DNA of 64,000 bases from Pogostemon cablin. Taxonomy: Eukaryota > Streptophyta > Magnoliopsida > Lamiales > Lamiaceae. Below, in pieces: positions 23,216 to 34,342 of the stretch. A program made the position numbers and the translations under genes. The stretch lies in NCBI GenBank assembly GCA_023678885.1, contig CM042985.1, forward strand, positions 31,320,465 to 31,384,464, in the 5' to 3' direction. Numbering within the stretch: position 1 is the stretch's first letter; each line of letters opens with the position of its first letter. The notes under the pieces are model-generated. The model did not search any database, had not been told where the DNA came from, and was given only the letters and a program-made list of their open reading frames with translations.

Positions 23216-24893
23216 TTTAGGAAACTGAATGGGTTAATTACGTGAAGAAAAGACAAAAATAAATAAATAATAAAAATAAAAAATTAATTTTTTATTCCAC
23301 ATCAGTTTTTGGACAGTCAAAGAGAAGTCAAAATCTGACCGGTGTCTTAAGTTGCAACGAGGGCTTAAAGTCGGGTATTTATTTGTAAATATTGAAAAGT
23401 TTGGACTAATTTGAAATTCACGAAAATATCAGGACTTTTGGCGCAATTAATCCTTTAATATATTGTGGGTATATATTAGTGAGATTTGTGCATTCTATTA
23501 GTGATGTGTGTGGTAATTATGTGTTTAAAAAGGAGAAACATATATCTTTAATGTATCGTCCAAAATGACAGAATGTCCAACTATTCGGCGAATGGAGAGA
23601 GTAATTTATACAAGGTGCAAGACTAAAAAAGTGGATGATGTTATTGCTATATTTTTTTTTTCCAATAAATAAGTGACAATATAGGTAAAATATCAATTTT
23701 CATGCTCTACATTTGGTCAAATCCAACTTCAGTCTCCAGGTAATTCAATCTTTGACCTTCAATGTCCGATTTTAGTTATTTTTGTTCACTTTTGGTCCTT
23801 TTTTCATCAGAAAATAGAGCATGAGGTGCACGCGCTGGTAAATTTCGAAATTGGTCCTTACGCGCCTGGAAATTTCAAAATCGATCCTTTATATTTGACG
23901 TAATCCAAATTCATTCCCTAAGTTTGCTAAATTTGAAATTTAGATATTTTAGTGTCCGATTTTAATCATTTTTGTCAAGTTTTGGTCCCTTATTTAAAAT
24001 CACTAAATGTCTCCAAAAAGTTGAGCGTGAGATGCACGCGCCAAAAAATCTTGTGTTTTTTGTTGTCTTCGATCATTTTTGCTTAAGTGGTAGTTTCACT
24101 TATTTCCACCAACCCATCGTAACCTTTCTCACAAATATATGCATTGATTAGGCATGTAGAAATCAAACAATGGACTGCGGTTGCACTCCATCAAGGATCA
24201 CCGATGAATCTGTAGCATTTTTGATGGTTTCTGAACTTTTTGAAATATGTTAGCGCATGATGATAAAGGGGATCATAAATTAAATCGAATATAGGGATGG
24301 AGTTCTAGGCAATTTTATGCTTGTCCTCTCTGGTTCATATCGAAATTAATCAATTTTAGGGATTTAACTTTGTCATTTCTATACTGGTTAGCTATTTTTT
24401 TTAGTGTTGCTACTGCTGCTTAAAATTGAGGGATTTTTATTGATTAGTGTGCTTCATAGATTCATGTGGGAATGCCATGAAATTGTAGTTTTTGGCGAAA
24501 GGTTTCTATTTTCTTCTGATCGACGATGAGATAATAAACCATTATTTGAGGCACAAGATCAACGACCATCATGCGGTGGTTGATGTCATCCCTAAAGTTG
24601 ATCTTTGTAAATGGAAACTGCATAAAATCCACACAAAAAATTTTAATTTCTCAATATCTAATCAATTTGATTAATTCAATGTGCTACAATTTATACATCA
24701 ATTATGTAGTTGAGCCAAGCAGTGAAGGAAGAGAGTGTTAAAGTAGCAGTGAAACCGTAGCCAGGGGGCTTAGCGAAGCTAATAATAGAGGAAAGTGATG
24801 TAGAGAGAGTTTTTTTAGGTTCAGGGTTTAGAGACTTCCCGATAACAGCTTCCTTTTGAGAAGGTGAAACATGTCAAGAATGTGTTTATGTAT

Positions 24894-26867
24894 TGTTTGA
24901 CTATTTTTTAATACTCACGAGTAAGAATACTCGATCGTTGTAGAAGTATATCCTAAGAAATAAAATTATCGAACCACAAAGGAGTTAGGTTTGGACTAGT
25001 AAAATACGTGAGCTCATGTTTAAGTTACTTTTGTAAGGATGATTGGGGGCTTTGAGTATGATTATGAAATAAACAATTAAAGCAAGTTAACAAGAGAACA
25101 AAATAGCAAATAGGAGAAATGACAAATAAAGATAGCTAACAATAAACGGGAATGGGTGCTAAGTTCAAGTAGGAAACAACATGGGATTAGTAACATCCAA
25201 GCACACTCAATTCATATTATCATGCAAAAGGAATTCAACTCAATTGATGTAGATTAAGGGTGATCACGATTATATCCTAAGCTCCCTTTCGGGTTACAAA
25301 GGTTATTGATCCACTAAAGACCCCCAAAAGCACTTAAGATCAAAGCCAAACATTAATCTCTTCCATCTAGGTACTAATTAACTCTTAATTCTCCCTTAGA
25401 AGGTACTAATAGAATTAACTCTCCCTTTTTGTGTACTAAAGCTAACGAATGGATTGATTTCTCTCATCTAGTTCAAATATCCTCTCGGTCAAATCCAAAC
25501 TCGATGTCTATTCGTGCATTTCTAATACTTAAGAGGGTCGTTTCCGTCTCATTCCAAGCAATATACACATGAACATTATAATAGCACTTAATTATCATAA
25601 ATCATCCATTGATCAACAATCCATTAAATCAATAATCATTCATGAATAACAAACCATGCCATCACAACATCAAACAAGTAAAATTCATGAATAGAAACCA
25701 ACATCAATTAAGTCAAAAATCAATTTAATCCACATGATAATATAAATATATTGTGCTCTTCATGTCTCTAATCCCACTAGAGGGATTAACCTAACATGAT
25801 AATGGTAACAAAACACATGAATGATCCATTACACATACCCATAGTTTCAAATCCAAAAGAAATTCAAAATGAATAAGTTCTTCCCTATCAATTTCTTGAA
25901 GAAAATATTCTATTCTTCTTGATCTCCACCTCTAGCTCTTGAATTCTTGAGGTCTTTAACACCCAAATAGAAGGGATGAAGAATGGATGAAAATTGATGA
26001 AGATGATGGTGTGAAATGAAAGAAATGGTGTGTGATCTAGATGTGGAAATGAAACCCTTGTGTGGAATATCCAGTCTCCAATTAAATGTTGAACTTGAAG
26101 CTATTTATACCCTCTCCAAGTTGAGCCACGAATTTAATATCAAATGGGCTTTTTACATACACTTACACACATTGGCAGGTGAAAATCTGGATTTTCGCCC
26201 CAAAATGACCTTACTCGAGTTAGCCTTCCTAACTCGAGTTAGCAACACGAGTCGAGTTGCTTGTAATATAACTCGAGCTAACATAGCTCGACTCGTGTTG
26301 GCTACTCGTGCACTCGCCTGTTCGGTCGTGTTGCGAGGCCCTGAAACTGAAAATCCCACGGAAGGCAGCTCGACTCGAGCTAGCAACTCGAGTTGTACCT
26401 TGCAACTCGAGTTAGCTCACTGTACAATTTTTTGTTCATTCCCCTGCTCCTAGCTCGACTCGAGTTGCAAGTCGAGTTGGGCCTTGCAACTCGAATAAGC
26501 TCTCTGGACGATTCTTGGACCTCAACTCGACCTTCTCCCAACTCGAGTTGCAAGTCGAGTTGGACCATGCAACTCGAGTTGGGTCTCTGGACAATTCTGG
26601 ATATTTTTCAGTCCCAACACTGGTCGTGTTGGCAACTCGAGTTGCACCTTGCAACTCGAGTTGGTTCCCGGCAGCCCCGTTTCTTGCTCTTTTCAACTCC
26701 CGTTCCATTTTTAATTCATTTTACCTGTTTTAAATATGTTTAAGCTCATTCACACACATTTCCATGAAAACACATAACACAATCAAATAATACATAAAAT
26801 ACGGATAAAATAATATGAAAAGACATACAAAAAGACACTAAAATTTAGGTGAAAATAGCGACAATCA
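24894..26867 (-). mobile_element. Solo LTR (same family as LTR E)
   Basis: On the minus strand it begins TGATTGTCGCTATTTTC and ends CAAACA. The 5-bp duplication TGTAT is perfect at 24889-24893 and 26868-26872. It aligns along its length, in opposite orientation, with the solo LTR at 38467-40151. Minus-strand TATA box GGTATAAATAG is at about 26100-26110. Just upstream, 26210-26680 is a run of AACTCGAGTTG words. There are no internal sequences, so it arose by LTR-LTR recombination. It sits inside the long-TIR element. Confidence 0.9.
26210..26680. repeat. Array of self-complementary AACTCGAGTTG words in an LTR
   Basis: A dozen or more copies of CTCGAGTT or its extensions, several as GCAACTCGAGTTG. 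They lie in the U3 part of the solo LTR, immediately upstream of its TATA box. Open frames across it are repeat artefacts. Confidence 0.85.
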
Positions 26868-27252
26868 TGTATTTATGAGGAATGAAATTAAGTGAAACTA
26901 CCAAATAAGCAAAAACGATCGGAGATAGCCAAAAAAATTGTTCGGTGCATGCATTTCATGTTCAAATTCACCACGACATGTAGTAATTTCTGGCTAATAA
27001 AGAATCAAAATTGAATAAAAGGATTAAAACCGGACATTAGCTGAATTTGAATTATGTCAAACATAAAGGATTAATTTCAAAATTTCTCGGCGCGTGCATC
27101 TTACGCTCTATTTTACAGCGACTTTTTTATGTGGATAAAATGATCAAATGTGGATAAAAATAACTCAATTTGAATATTAAAAGAGCAAAATTGAGAATTT
27201 ATCAAACTTGAGAACTTAAAGTTGGACGTAAATGATTTGAACTACATAATAT

Positions 27253-27460
27253 TGGAATTGATTATTAGAATATGAACTTTTTTGGAATTGATACTTTTCT
27301 CTTTTATAGTATTGTAAATTTTATCCATTTCCTATTCCTTGAACTAATATTGGAATTGATTTCTATAATTTGAACCTTTCTCTTGGAATTGATACTTTTT
27401 TTTATAGTATTGTAAATTTTATCAATTTCCTATTCCTATATATCCTTCAACTAATTATTT
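27253..27460. repeat. Two-copy tandem repeat of about 105 bp
   Basis: Blocks GGAATTGATACTTTT and TATAGTATTGTAAATTTTAT recur in the same order in two adjacent copies, about 27253-27355 and 27356-27460. Confidence 0.75.
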
Positions 27461-27614
27461 ACAACCCAAAATATTACACTAAAATAATAGATGATCCGCG
27501 GAATGCAAGTGAACACGCGTCAACGAATCCCATCTTGTACGCCACATATCTTACATTAAATACCTTTTCTTTTAGAGTGCATATTTACCTTAATACCAAC
27601 AGTATCTACATATG

Positions 27615-27668
27615 TATATACAAAATATAAAAATAATATATATATATTATTTTTATATTTTGTATATA
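27615..27668. repeat. Perfect 54-bp palindrome
   Basis: The sequence is self-complementary about the 27641/27642 axis with no loop, entirely A/T except for one C-G pair (27621 and 27662). Confidence 0.9.
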
Positions 27669-27732
27669 TATATAATTATAAGAAAATTATTAGTACAGCG
27701 CCTAATGATATTACATTTTACTTTAAAAAATA

Positions 27733-27992
27733 TACTCACTCTGTTTTGGAAAACTTTTCACCTTTACTGTTCCACGTTGTTTAAAAAAATTTACACTTTT
27801 GACCAATTTTTTTGATTTTGGATGGTATTGTAGTATTTTTAGGTAATAAAAAAATATAAAGTAATGATATGTGTGTGAAAAATGAGTGGCAAATTTAAAA
27901 TTAAAGTAATTTTTGAGATTGTTGGATAAAGTTATGGTTCCTTTTTTTGGGATAAAAGATTTTGTGGAACAAATAAAGTGAGAAAAGGAGTA
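27733..27992. mobile_element. Degenerate Stowaway-type MITE
   Basis: Left CTCACTCTGTTTTGG and right AAAGTGAGAAAAGGAG are weak inverse matches of the CTCCCTCCGT family, with TA at both edges and the usual internal AAAAATGAGTGGC-like block. Confidence 0.55.
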
Positions 27993-28093
27993 TATATTTA
28001 TTCAATAAGTATATATTTTTTATTAAGAATATTATTGATTGAAATAGGAAGTGTATATACATAATCTCTTATTTAAAGGAATTGCTCTCTTAT

Positions 28094-28221
28094 GTCCCGG
28101 CACATCGTGCGCCCATACTATTTAGTAGTATTAAATTGTATATAATTTAATATTAAAAAGTATGGGCGCACGATGTACAATTTAATGTTAAAAAGTATGG
28201 GTGTACGGTGTGCCCCGGGAA
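28094..28221. repeat. Small inverted-repeat element (foldback)
   Basis: Left TGTCCCGGCACATCGTGCGC and right end GTGCCCCGGGAACA region are imperfect inverse copies over about 28 bases, with a third copy of the CGTGCGCCCATAC word in the middle (about 28165). Non-coding, about 128 bp. Confidence 0.6.
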
Positions 28222-28261
28222 CACACAAGTTTTTGTCTAATTAAAGATGTGTGTGAAATCA

Positions 28262-28502
28262 TCTAACGGAATGATTTCTATGAGACGGATCAAAAGTAAT
28301 AACGTTTCAATAAAAATGTGATACTTAATTGATAAAAAGTGATAGTGCTGCAATAAGCTGTTACATTAACAATTTATACTATAAATAAATAAAAAATGAT
28401 AACATTTTAAAAGAAAAGTAATATCATTTTTTTAATAAAAATGATAACTAATTACGTAAGCATAAAATGGTACCACTGTGAGACAATCTCACAAAAGACT
28501 TC
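28262..28502. mobile_element. MITE of the TGAGACGG type
   Basis: TGAGACGGATCAAAAG on the left and GTGAGACAATCTCACAAAAG on the right enclose AAAAGTGATA words, as in the copies at 5965-6175 and 34103-34342. Ends approximate. Confidence 0.45.
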
Positions 28503-28684
28503 TCAAATCTCTCATAAGATGGTGCTGAGTTCTCCAATTTCTTATGAGACGGTGCTTATGTAACACGGGTTGTGAGATGAATTAAAGTAAAATTGCTATA
28601 TTAGTAAAACATGCTATTGATAATTAAAATATATTCTGCCTTTTAAAATAATAAATGCATTATAACATAAGTAGGATTAAATAA

Positions 28685-28930
28685 CACCTCATAGTAACAC
28701 TTTAAACTTATTTAACACAAAATGGTAACACTTTTTAAAATTTTTATGATATGTAATATTTTTTTAACACTTTATATATAAGTAACACATACATGTAACA
28801 CTTTTTTAATATGTAACACAAGTATATAACACTTTTATATATATAATACATTTTATGTAACACTTTACATAGGTAACACTATAATATAACACTTATACAT
28901 AAAAAATATTTTTAAGTAACACTTCTATAC
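28685..28930. repeat. Degenerate minisatellite of GTAACACTTTT words
   Basis: About ten copies of (G)TAACACTTTT at intervals of roughly 15-30 bases in otherwise A/T sequence. Confidence 0.7.
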
Positions 28931-28995
28931 ACAATATTTAAAATGGAGTGGTATTTTTAATTCTCCAAATTTATAAGATGAATATTAATTAAAAC

Positions 28996-28997
<2 letters not shown>

Positions 28998-29064
<67 letters not shown>
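28998..29064. repeat. Compound (CA)n(TA)n microsatellite
   Basis: An ACAC run of about 30 bases passes directly into a TATA run of about 35 bases. Confidence 0.95.
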
Positions 29065-29067
<3 letters not shown>

Positions 29068-29358
29068 CCATTTTTAAAAAATATGGAGTATTACATAATG
29101 TTTGATATATATTTTTTAAAAATAAATAAATTAGTTTAATGTAATTATATATAGTTCGTTTACATAAAATATATTTTATTTTAATATACATTATTTAAAA
29201 TTGAATTATAAAATTAAAAAGAATACTATTATTCACGAAAAAATATTTTAAAATATATTTACTTACCTTTTATGTTAATGGTAAAATATTAAACGGAAAA
29301 AATTTTATTTAAAAAGGAAAAAAAACTAGAAATATATAATAAAATAAATATTTAATAC

Positions 29359-29559
29359 TTCCTTCGTCCCTCACTAAGAGATCCTTTTACTTTTTGGCAC
29401 GTGAATTAAGAAGTATTATTATTTAATGTGTAGTGGGTAGTTGTATTAATGGGAGTGTGGGTCCCATATTTTATTATGTGTGTAAAAAATGAAAGGGGCT
29501 CTTTGGGTGGGATGACCAAAATGAAAAAAAAGACCTCTTTGAAGTGGATGGAGGGAATA
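29359..29559. mobile_element. Stowaway-type MITE
   Basis: Left CTTCCTTCGTCCCTC and right GGATGGAGGGAA are inverse matches. The interior resembles the copy at 60756-60977 (shared TTTTGGCACGTGAATTAAGAA-like block). Confidence 0.75.
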
Positions 29560-30217
29560 CTTGTTAAGAATGATGGACTAGCTAAATTGATAAACGAAAT
29601 AAATTGTAACTCATAGGTCATGGGATCAAAATCAAGCAATTACAATTTTATTTTTTTATTTTATAATAACAATTTTTATGTGTGTTACGTAAAGTCATTT
29701 ATATTGTAATGATGAATGATGCATTAACGTATAATTATGAAACACGTTAAGTGATTAACACGTAAGAAAATAAATAAATCTGATCATTACCCCATAGGAT
29801 TTAAACTTTAAGGTAACAGTATAACATAGCTGGATTTGGACTATGTGAGCCCTAATCAATAATCATTCCAAGTGGTGCCCGTGAACCAATTCATCTTTAC
29901 GTGGCACAAACAATTTGCTTCATTTGCTTGAACCATATATGGATTTAATATAAAGTTAAAAAAAATATTCTAAAAAACACAAAGCAAACATATATTTTTA
30001 ACTCAAACACAACAAACAATTAGAGATTTTACCATTTTCTAGAACAATTGTGATAAAGTTTGTATTTTTATATTATGGTAATAATTACTCCATAAAGCAA
30101 TGAAAGTAATTAATTTAATCAAAGTTTCACTTCCACCACATAACACCTCCGTTTGGTAGCCTAAGGCAAATAGTCCAACTTAAAGGCCGGAGCTTATCCA
30201 ATATCCGTTTCCGCTGC
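29560..30217. other. Upstream region of the S40 gene
   Basis: AT-rich non-coding DNA with no transposon ends recognised. It includes the presumed promoter of the gene at 30305. Confidence 0.5.
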
Positions 30218-30224
30218 TATAAAT
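30218..30224 (+). promoter_or_regulatory. TATA box of the S40 gene
   Basis: TATAAAT lies 81-87 bases before the start codon, followed by a CT-rich and CA-rich leader typical of plant 5' UTRs (CTCTCTCTC at about 30260). Confidence 0.65.
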
Positions 30225-30304
30225 AATCCAATTCCTGACATTGCAATTTCAACACCCTTCTCTCTCTCAACCAACCCAACATTCTCTACCAAACAACAAC
30301 TGCA

Positions 30305-30757
30305 ATGGCAGAGACAAAGAGCCACCGCTACCTCGCCGCCGCCGACCGACTAAACTCCGCGGACTTCACCGATCAATTCGAGTTCCAGGAAGCTGATCTT
30401 TGGAGCACCGACACCGTGACCCTACCCGAGTCGAGAAAACCGGTTCGCCCGCTCCGGAAACCACTGAGGAAGGCCGTCAACGCCGATCCTCTTCCGATCG
30501 GGCCGAAATCACTGCCGGTGAGCATTCCCGATTGGTCCAAAATCCTGAGAGGCGCGTACATGAAACGCGGCGGCGACGAGTTCGAAGAGGAGGATGAGGA
30601 GGAGGATGGAAATGACCGAATGCCCCCTCACGAGTACTTGGCTAGAAATCGCGGCGCGTCGTTGTCGGTGCATGAAGGAATTGGGCGAACGCTGAAAGGT
30701 AGGGATTTGAGTAGGGTTAGAAATGCCATTTGGAAAAATACTGGATTTGAAGATTAA
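30305..30757 (+). CDS. Senescence regulator S40 family protein (DUF584)
   Basis: An intact, intronless 150-residue protein. S40-family proteins are small plant nuclear proteins linked to leaf senescence and stress responses; their biochemical activity is not settled. The three family blocks are present in order: FEFQEADLW near residues 25-33, LPVSIPDWSKIL near 70-81, and the long C-terminal block from PPHEYLAR (107-114) through SVHEGIGRTLKGRDLSRVRN to WKNTGFED at the end (143-150). An acidic run (about 91-104) separates the second and third blocks. The length is normal for the family. The coding region is GC-richer than its surroundings. The start is the first ATG after a TATA box and pyrimidine-rich leader. 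It stands alone, with no nearby gene in the same orientation. I give no symbol because the exact S40 member cannot be decided here. Confidence 0.93.
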   Translation: MAETKSHRYLAAADRLNSADFTDQFEFQEADLWSTDTVTLPESRKPVRPLRKPLRKAVNADPLPIGPKSLPVSIPDWSKILRGAYMKRGGDEFEEEDEEEDGNDRMPPHEYLARNRGASLSVHEGIGRTLKGRDLSRVRNAIWKNTGFED

Positions 30758-31352
30758 TTTAGCGCGTGGTTTGTTAGGTTTTACTCTGATTTTATGACTT
30801 TGATATGATCCTCTGCTTTTGGAGTTGTTTTTTGAAACTCTGTTTGTTCTAGAGGATTACAATTAATATTAATTATTAATATTATTATTATGGATGTAAT
30901 TTTTATCTAACTCTGTAGGAAATGTTTTTTTGTTTTCTTAATGATGAGTAAAAATTTTGTTGTGTTAATTGTTTCCGTAGCTAATATGAAAGCTATCATT
31001 TAGTTTTATTTGGTTCAAATAAAATTTTCTCTAAAATCTTTATGGTGCTATGCTTGTTTTGATTGGAGAGTGAAAATCTTAAAATTTTAAATGACTTTAT
31101 CATTAATTAATTACAACATTGTATGGAGTATTTTTTTTATTTTTTATTTTACTTATAATGTAAATTTATATTTAAAAATTGTGTGGGATTATTTTATTGC
31201 TTTTGCATAAAATTATTGTAGGAGAGTAATAATATTTTAATAAAATATGGTGGTGAATGGATGGAAATTATTGGGGAGAGTAATAATATTTTAATAAAAT
31301 ATGGCGTTGAATGGATGAAAATTGATAATTAAATTGAAGCGAGTATTATATG
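30758..31352. other. 3' flank of the S40 gene
   Basis: Non-coding and AT-rich. It holds a two-copy tandem repeat of about 52 bp (about 31222-31273 and 31274-31323, each with GAGAGTAATAATATTTTAAT). Confidence 0.6.
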
Positions 31353-31360
31353 AACAAAAG

Positions 31361-32067
31361 TAGAGTTGTTAATAAGCCCGTAAACCGTGGGCCCGAACCG
31401 ATTAACCCGAAAAAAATTAGGGTTAGGGCCAAGAAATTTGAGCCCGTTTAACATCCAGGCTTTTTGGCCCGAACCGATTAACCCGTGGGCTAATAGGGTT
31501 GGCCCGTGGGCTAATCGGGCCGGCCCGTAGGGTTGGAAATTATTATTATTATTATGTTTAATTAATTTTAACACCCATAATCTATACATCGACCACCCAA
31601 TCCCACCCTACTCCCAACTCATCGTTGGACAAACTCTCACAATCTTTTAATTTTCATCTCTTTCTCATCTTTTTTCGTACTCAAACCCAAAATTTTCTCT
31701 AATAAATAAAATAATACTTGAATAAATATATTAAAATTAATTTAATTATCACAAATTCTTTTAATTTATATCTTTTAATAATATTTTGCATGTATTAATC
31801 TTAATTCTCTCAAATTTTAAATAATGTATTAGTTAATTTTGAATTTTTATATTATTTATAATAAATTATAATTTATAATTTTTTAAATATTTTTTATCGT
31901 ACAACCCGCGAGCCCGGCCCGTTTAACCCGTAGCCCATTAGGGTTAGGGTTAGGTTCACCTTTTCATAGCCCGTTTAAACAGACCCGATTTAGCCCGAAG
32001 CCCGATTAGCCCGAAACCCGTTAGGGCCAGCCCTAATGGGTTAGGGCTGGCCCGTTTAACGTCTCTA
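31361..32067. mobile_element. hAT-type non-autonomous transposon
   Basis: The termini TAGAGTTGTTAA (left) and TAGAGACGTTAA (right, inverse) match at 10 of 12 bases. The 8-bp target duplication AACAAAAG is perfect at 31353-31360 and 32068-32075. Subterminal regions (31375-31530 and 31905-32055) are packed with GGCCCG, CCCGTTTAAC and GCCCG words around an AT-rich core. It is 707 bp and non-coding; the short minus-strand frames crossing it are artefacts. Confidence 0.93.
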
Positions 32068-32450
32068 AACAAAAGAGTGGGTCTCTTTTGTACATTGAGG
32101 CGTGTTTGTATATTGAGGTGTGCAGAAGGTGTTCTAAGTAGTATAATACTCACCGTCCCAAAATAATCTTCACAATTTTTATTTTCTTCCATTTCATAAT
32201 AATTTGCATCATCTTATAAAACAAACATCATATCAATTTCTAACTTATAAGTGGATTTTAATTACAAGTTTATCGCTCTCACTTAAAACAAATAACATAT
32301 TTTATAATTTATTTATTACTTAAAAATACCATATTGCCCTCCAAAAATCAATAAAATAAATACCACATTACCCTTCAAAAATTAATAAAATTGATAAAAA
32401 ATATCTTTTCTTAAACTCTGTATCTAATATCTATAGTAATGGTGCAAGTA

Positions 32451-33415
32451 AGGGATAAATACTGTTTTAGTCTCATAATTTTTTCAATGGTCCTTTTTAG
32501 TCCAAAAAAAGATAAGTTTGCCAAATTAGTTTCATCAGTGAAGAAATAGGGTCAAATACGTCATATTTTCGCCGGAAAACATCACGTGATTGTCACGTGA
32601 TGGCCGGAATCGCCAATTTCCGGATGAGGGATGACGTACGATCGTGGCAGGTGAGTCAACATAAAAAACATTATTTTATTGCCAACATGGCAATTATATT
32701 TCTTTTAAATAATTAAAAAAATAAAATTAAAACCAACTCAATTAAAAAAAAAACTAAAATCAACTTACGGCGGCGAACAGTTATGCCCTGCTTCTTTCAG
32801 TTCTAGCCGCCCATACTTCTCCGCCACGAGATCAGCCAAATCAACGTACAACGGCGGACCGCTGACGGAAAACTCTTCCAGAAAATTCTCCAGCCGCAAT
32901 CCTATGTTGATACAGACGAATTCGTTGTCGTTCCCATCTGCGAGGAACAGCTTCAAGCAGATCGGGATTGATGTCGAAGCGATGATATATATGGTAAATC
33001 AGGCATTAAATACCGACGCAGAGCTGGATTGTGCCGTTGGCAAGTAGATCCGCAGGTTTGATGTCGACGCCGACGAGGAGCTTAGCATTTTCTTCAGGGT
33101 AAGACTGGATAACGTCGTCGATCCACATTTCTTTTAATTTTAATTTTAATTTTAGTTTTTTTAATTGAGTTGGTTTTAATTTTAGTTTTTTAATTATTTA
33201 AAAGAAACATAATTGCCATGTTGGCAATAAAATAATATTTTTTTATGTTGACTCACCTGTCAGCCCTCACGTGACAATCATGTGCTATTTTTCGGCGAAA
33301 TTAGGATGTATTTGGCCTTATTTCTTCACCAATATGACTAATTTGGCAACCTTATCTTTTTTTGGAGTAAAAAGGACCATGGGAAAATTATGAGATTAAA
33401 AATGGTATTTATCCC
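32451..33415. mobile_element. Pack-MULE-like element carrying an exonuclease fragment
   Basis: Long, well matched terminal inverted repeats of about 300 bp (32451-32765 and 33120-33415), beginning GGGATAAATACYRTTTT. The flanking 9-mers GTGCAAGTA (32442-32450) and GTACAAGTT (33416-33424) agree at 7 of 9, consistent with a MULE target duplication. The TIRs share blocks such as TTGCCAACATGGCAATTAT and TGTTGACTCACCTG (inverse). The interior of about 350 bp is GC-rich and gene-derived. No transposase. Confidence 0.85.
32766..33130 (-). pseudogene. Captured 3'-5' exonuclease fragment (WRN/RNase D type)
   Basis: Minus-strand reading from about 33127 gives WIDDVIQSYPEENAKLLVGVD, NGTIQLCVG, then after a frame break near 33010 CLIYHIYH, LKLFLADGNDNEFVCINIGL and VDLADLVAEKYGRLELKEAG. 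This is the order seen in plant Werner-exonuclease-like 3'-5' exonucleases (first acidic motif, LQLCVG strand, FLAD, and the VDL..LAAEKYG..ELK helix). The first catalytic motif should be DxE; here it reads VDI. An in-frame TAA follows CVGI at about 33005. Both ends of the domain are cut off by the TIRs. It is a transduplicated fragment and not a working enzyme. Confidence 0.65.
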
Positions 33416-34102
33416 GTACAAGTTATTATGGAACAGAGAAAATATTTTATTTTAAAAATATAGACTTTAATTAATAAAATATTATCTTTTAAATAAAAAA
33501 TATTGAAATGTAAAGAATATTAAAATTTGACTAATTATGGAGTAATATTTTTTAGAGTTGATATTCTGTGCACCCAGATGCACACGTGCATCCATATACT
33601 CCACAAAAATTTTTATTTAATAGTGTATGGAATATATATTTCTTAATAATTGTATAGTTTTTTACATTCAATTTTTTATTAAAACTAATAGAAAATTCAC
33701 TAACAAAGTGTATATATTTTTATTCATTAATGACTATAATTTTGTTCATAAGTGTATACATTTTTAAAATGGGTACACGGTGTGCACAAATAATTTGCTT
33801 ATTTTTTAAATAAAAACCAGGAAGAGTATTATAAAATTTAACTAAAAATAATAATTTCTTTTTAAATAAAAATTTTAATGTATACATTTTTAATATAAAG
33901 GGTAAAATATTTTATATTAAAGAGTAATAAAAGAATTAAAAATAAAATAGAATGATGTCACTATAAAATATGGGAATATTGTCAATCTAAAATCCGTTGG
34001 AACAAGCGAGCCTTATGGGGCTTAAGAGCATATCCAACGGAGCTATATTACGCAGTTGAATGACTATGAGAAATTGACTCCCGTAATAGATAAGGGATAG
34101 GG

Positions 34103-34342
34103 TATATGTGAAATTTACTCACAATAGAGTTTAAATTAAATGGATGAAAAGTAATAATTTTTACAAGGTGAAAAGTAATAATTTTTACGATGAAAAACAA
34201 CATTAAATTAATAAAAAGTAATAATATTATTTTATGATCAATTTATTACATAAATGAAAATTGCTAATATTTTATTAAAAAGTGATAATTATTTTAAAAA
34301 ATCTAAAATAACCACGTGAGACGATCTCATACAAGACTTAAT
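34103..34342. mobile_element. MITE of the TGAGACGG type
   Basis: The right end CGTGAGACGATCTCATACAAG, AAAAGTAATAATTTTTAC words and the overall layout match the copies at 5965 and 60995. The left end is weak. Confidence 0.45.

Larger units (their letters stand above)
21968..23453. mobile_element. Pack-MULE-like element with captured gene fragments
   Basis: Long terminal inverted repeats of about 200 bp (21968-22165 and 23243-23453) share blocks such as CGTTGCAACTTAAGACA and AACTGATGTGGAATAAAAA. The flanking 9-mers AATAATATA (21959-21967) and TTTAATATA (23454-23462) match at 7 of 9 positions, the size expected of a MULE target duplication. The TIRs are AT-rich. The 1.1-kb interior is sharply GC-rich and carries gene-derived sequence, mainly on the minus strand. 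No transposase is present. Confidence 0.8.
23691..27263. mobile_element. Long-TIR (MULE-like) element interrupted by a solo LTR
   Basis: Inverse-oriented, diverged repeats of roughly 330-370 bp lie at 23691-24060 and 26935-27263. Shared blocks include GATGCACGCGCC, a TTTATRTTTGACRTAATYCAAATTC block and the TGTCCGRTTTTAATC region. Removing the solo LTR at 24894-26867 leaves about 1.6 kb. No coding is seen in the interior. The 9-bp target duplication could not be fixed, so the ends are approximate. Confidence 0.6.

Noticed and set aside
22101..23245. Plus-strand frames in the GC-rich interior of the Pack-MULE-like element
   Set aside because: The recognisable protein blocks are on the minus strand; these plus frames are shadows favoured by GC content.
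26153..26743. Overlapping frames of 62-145 codons on both strands
   Set aside because: They are produced by the AACTCGAGTTG array in the LTR; no domain and no codon bias.
28985..29191. 68-codon minus frame
   Set aside because: Read through the (CA)n(TA)n microsatellite.
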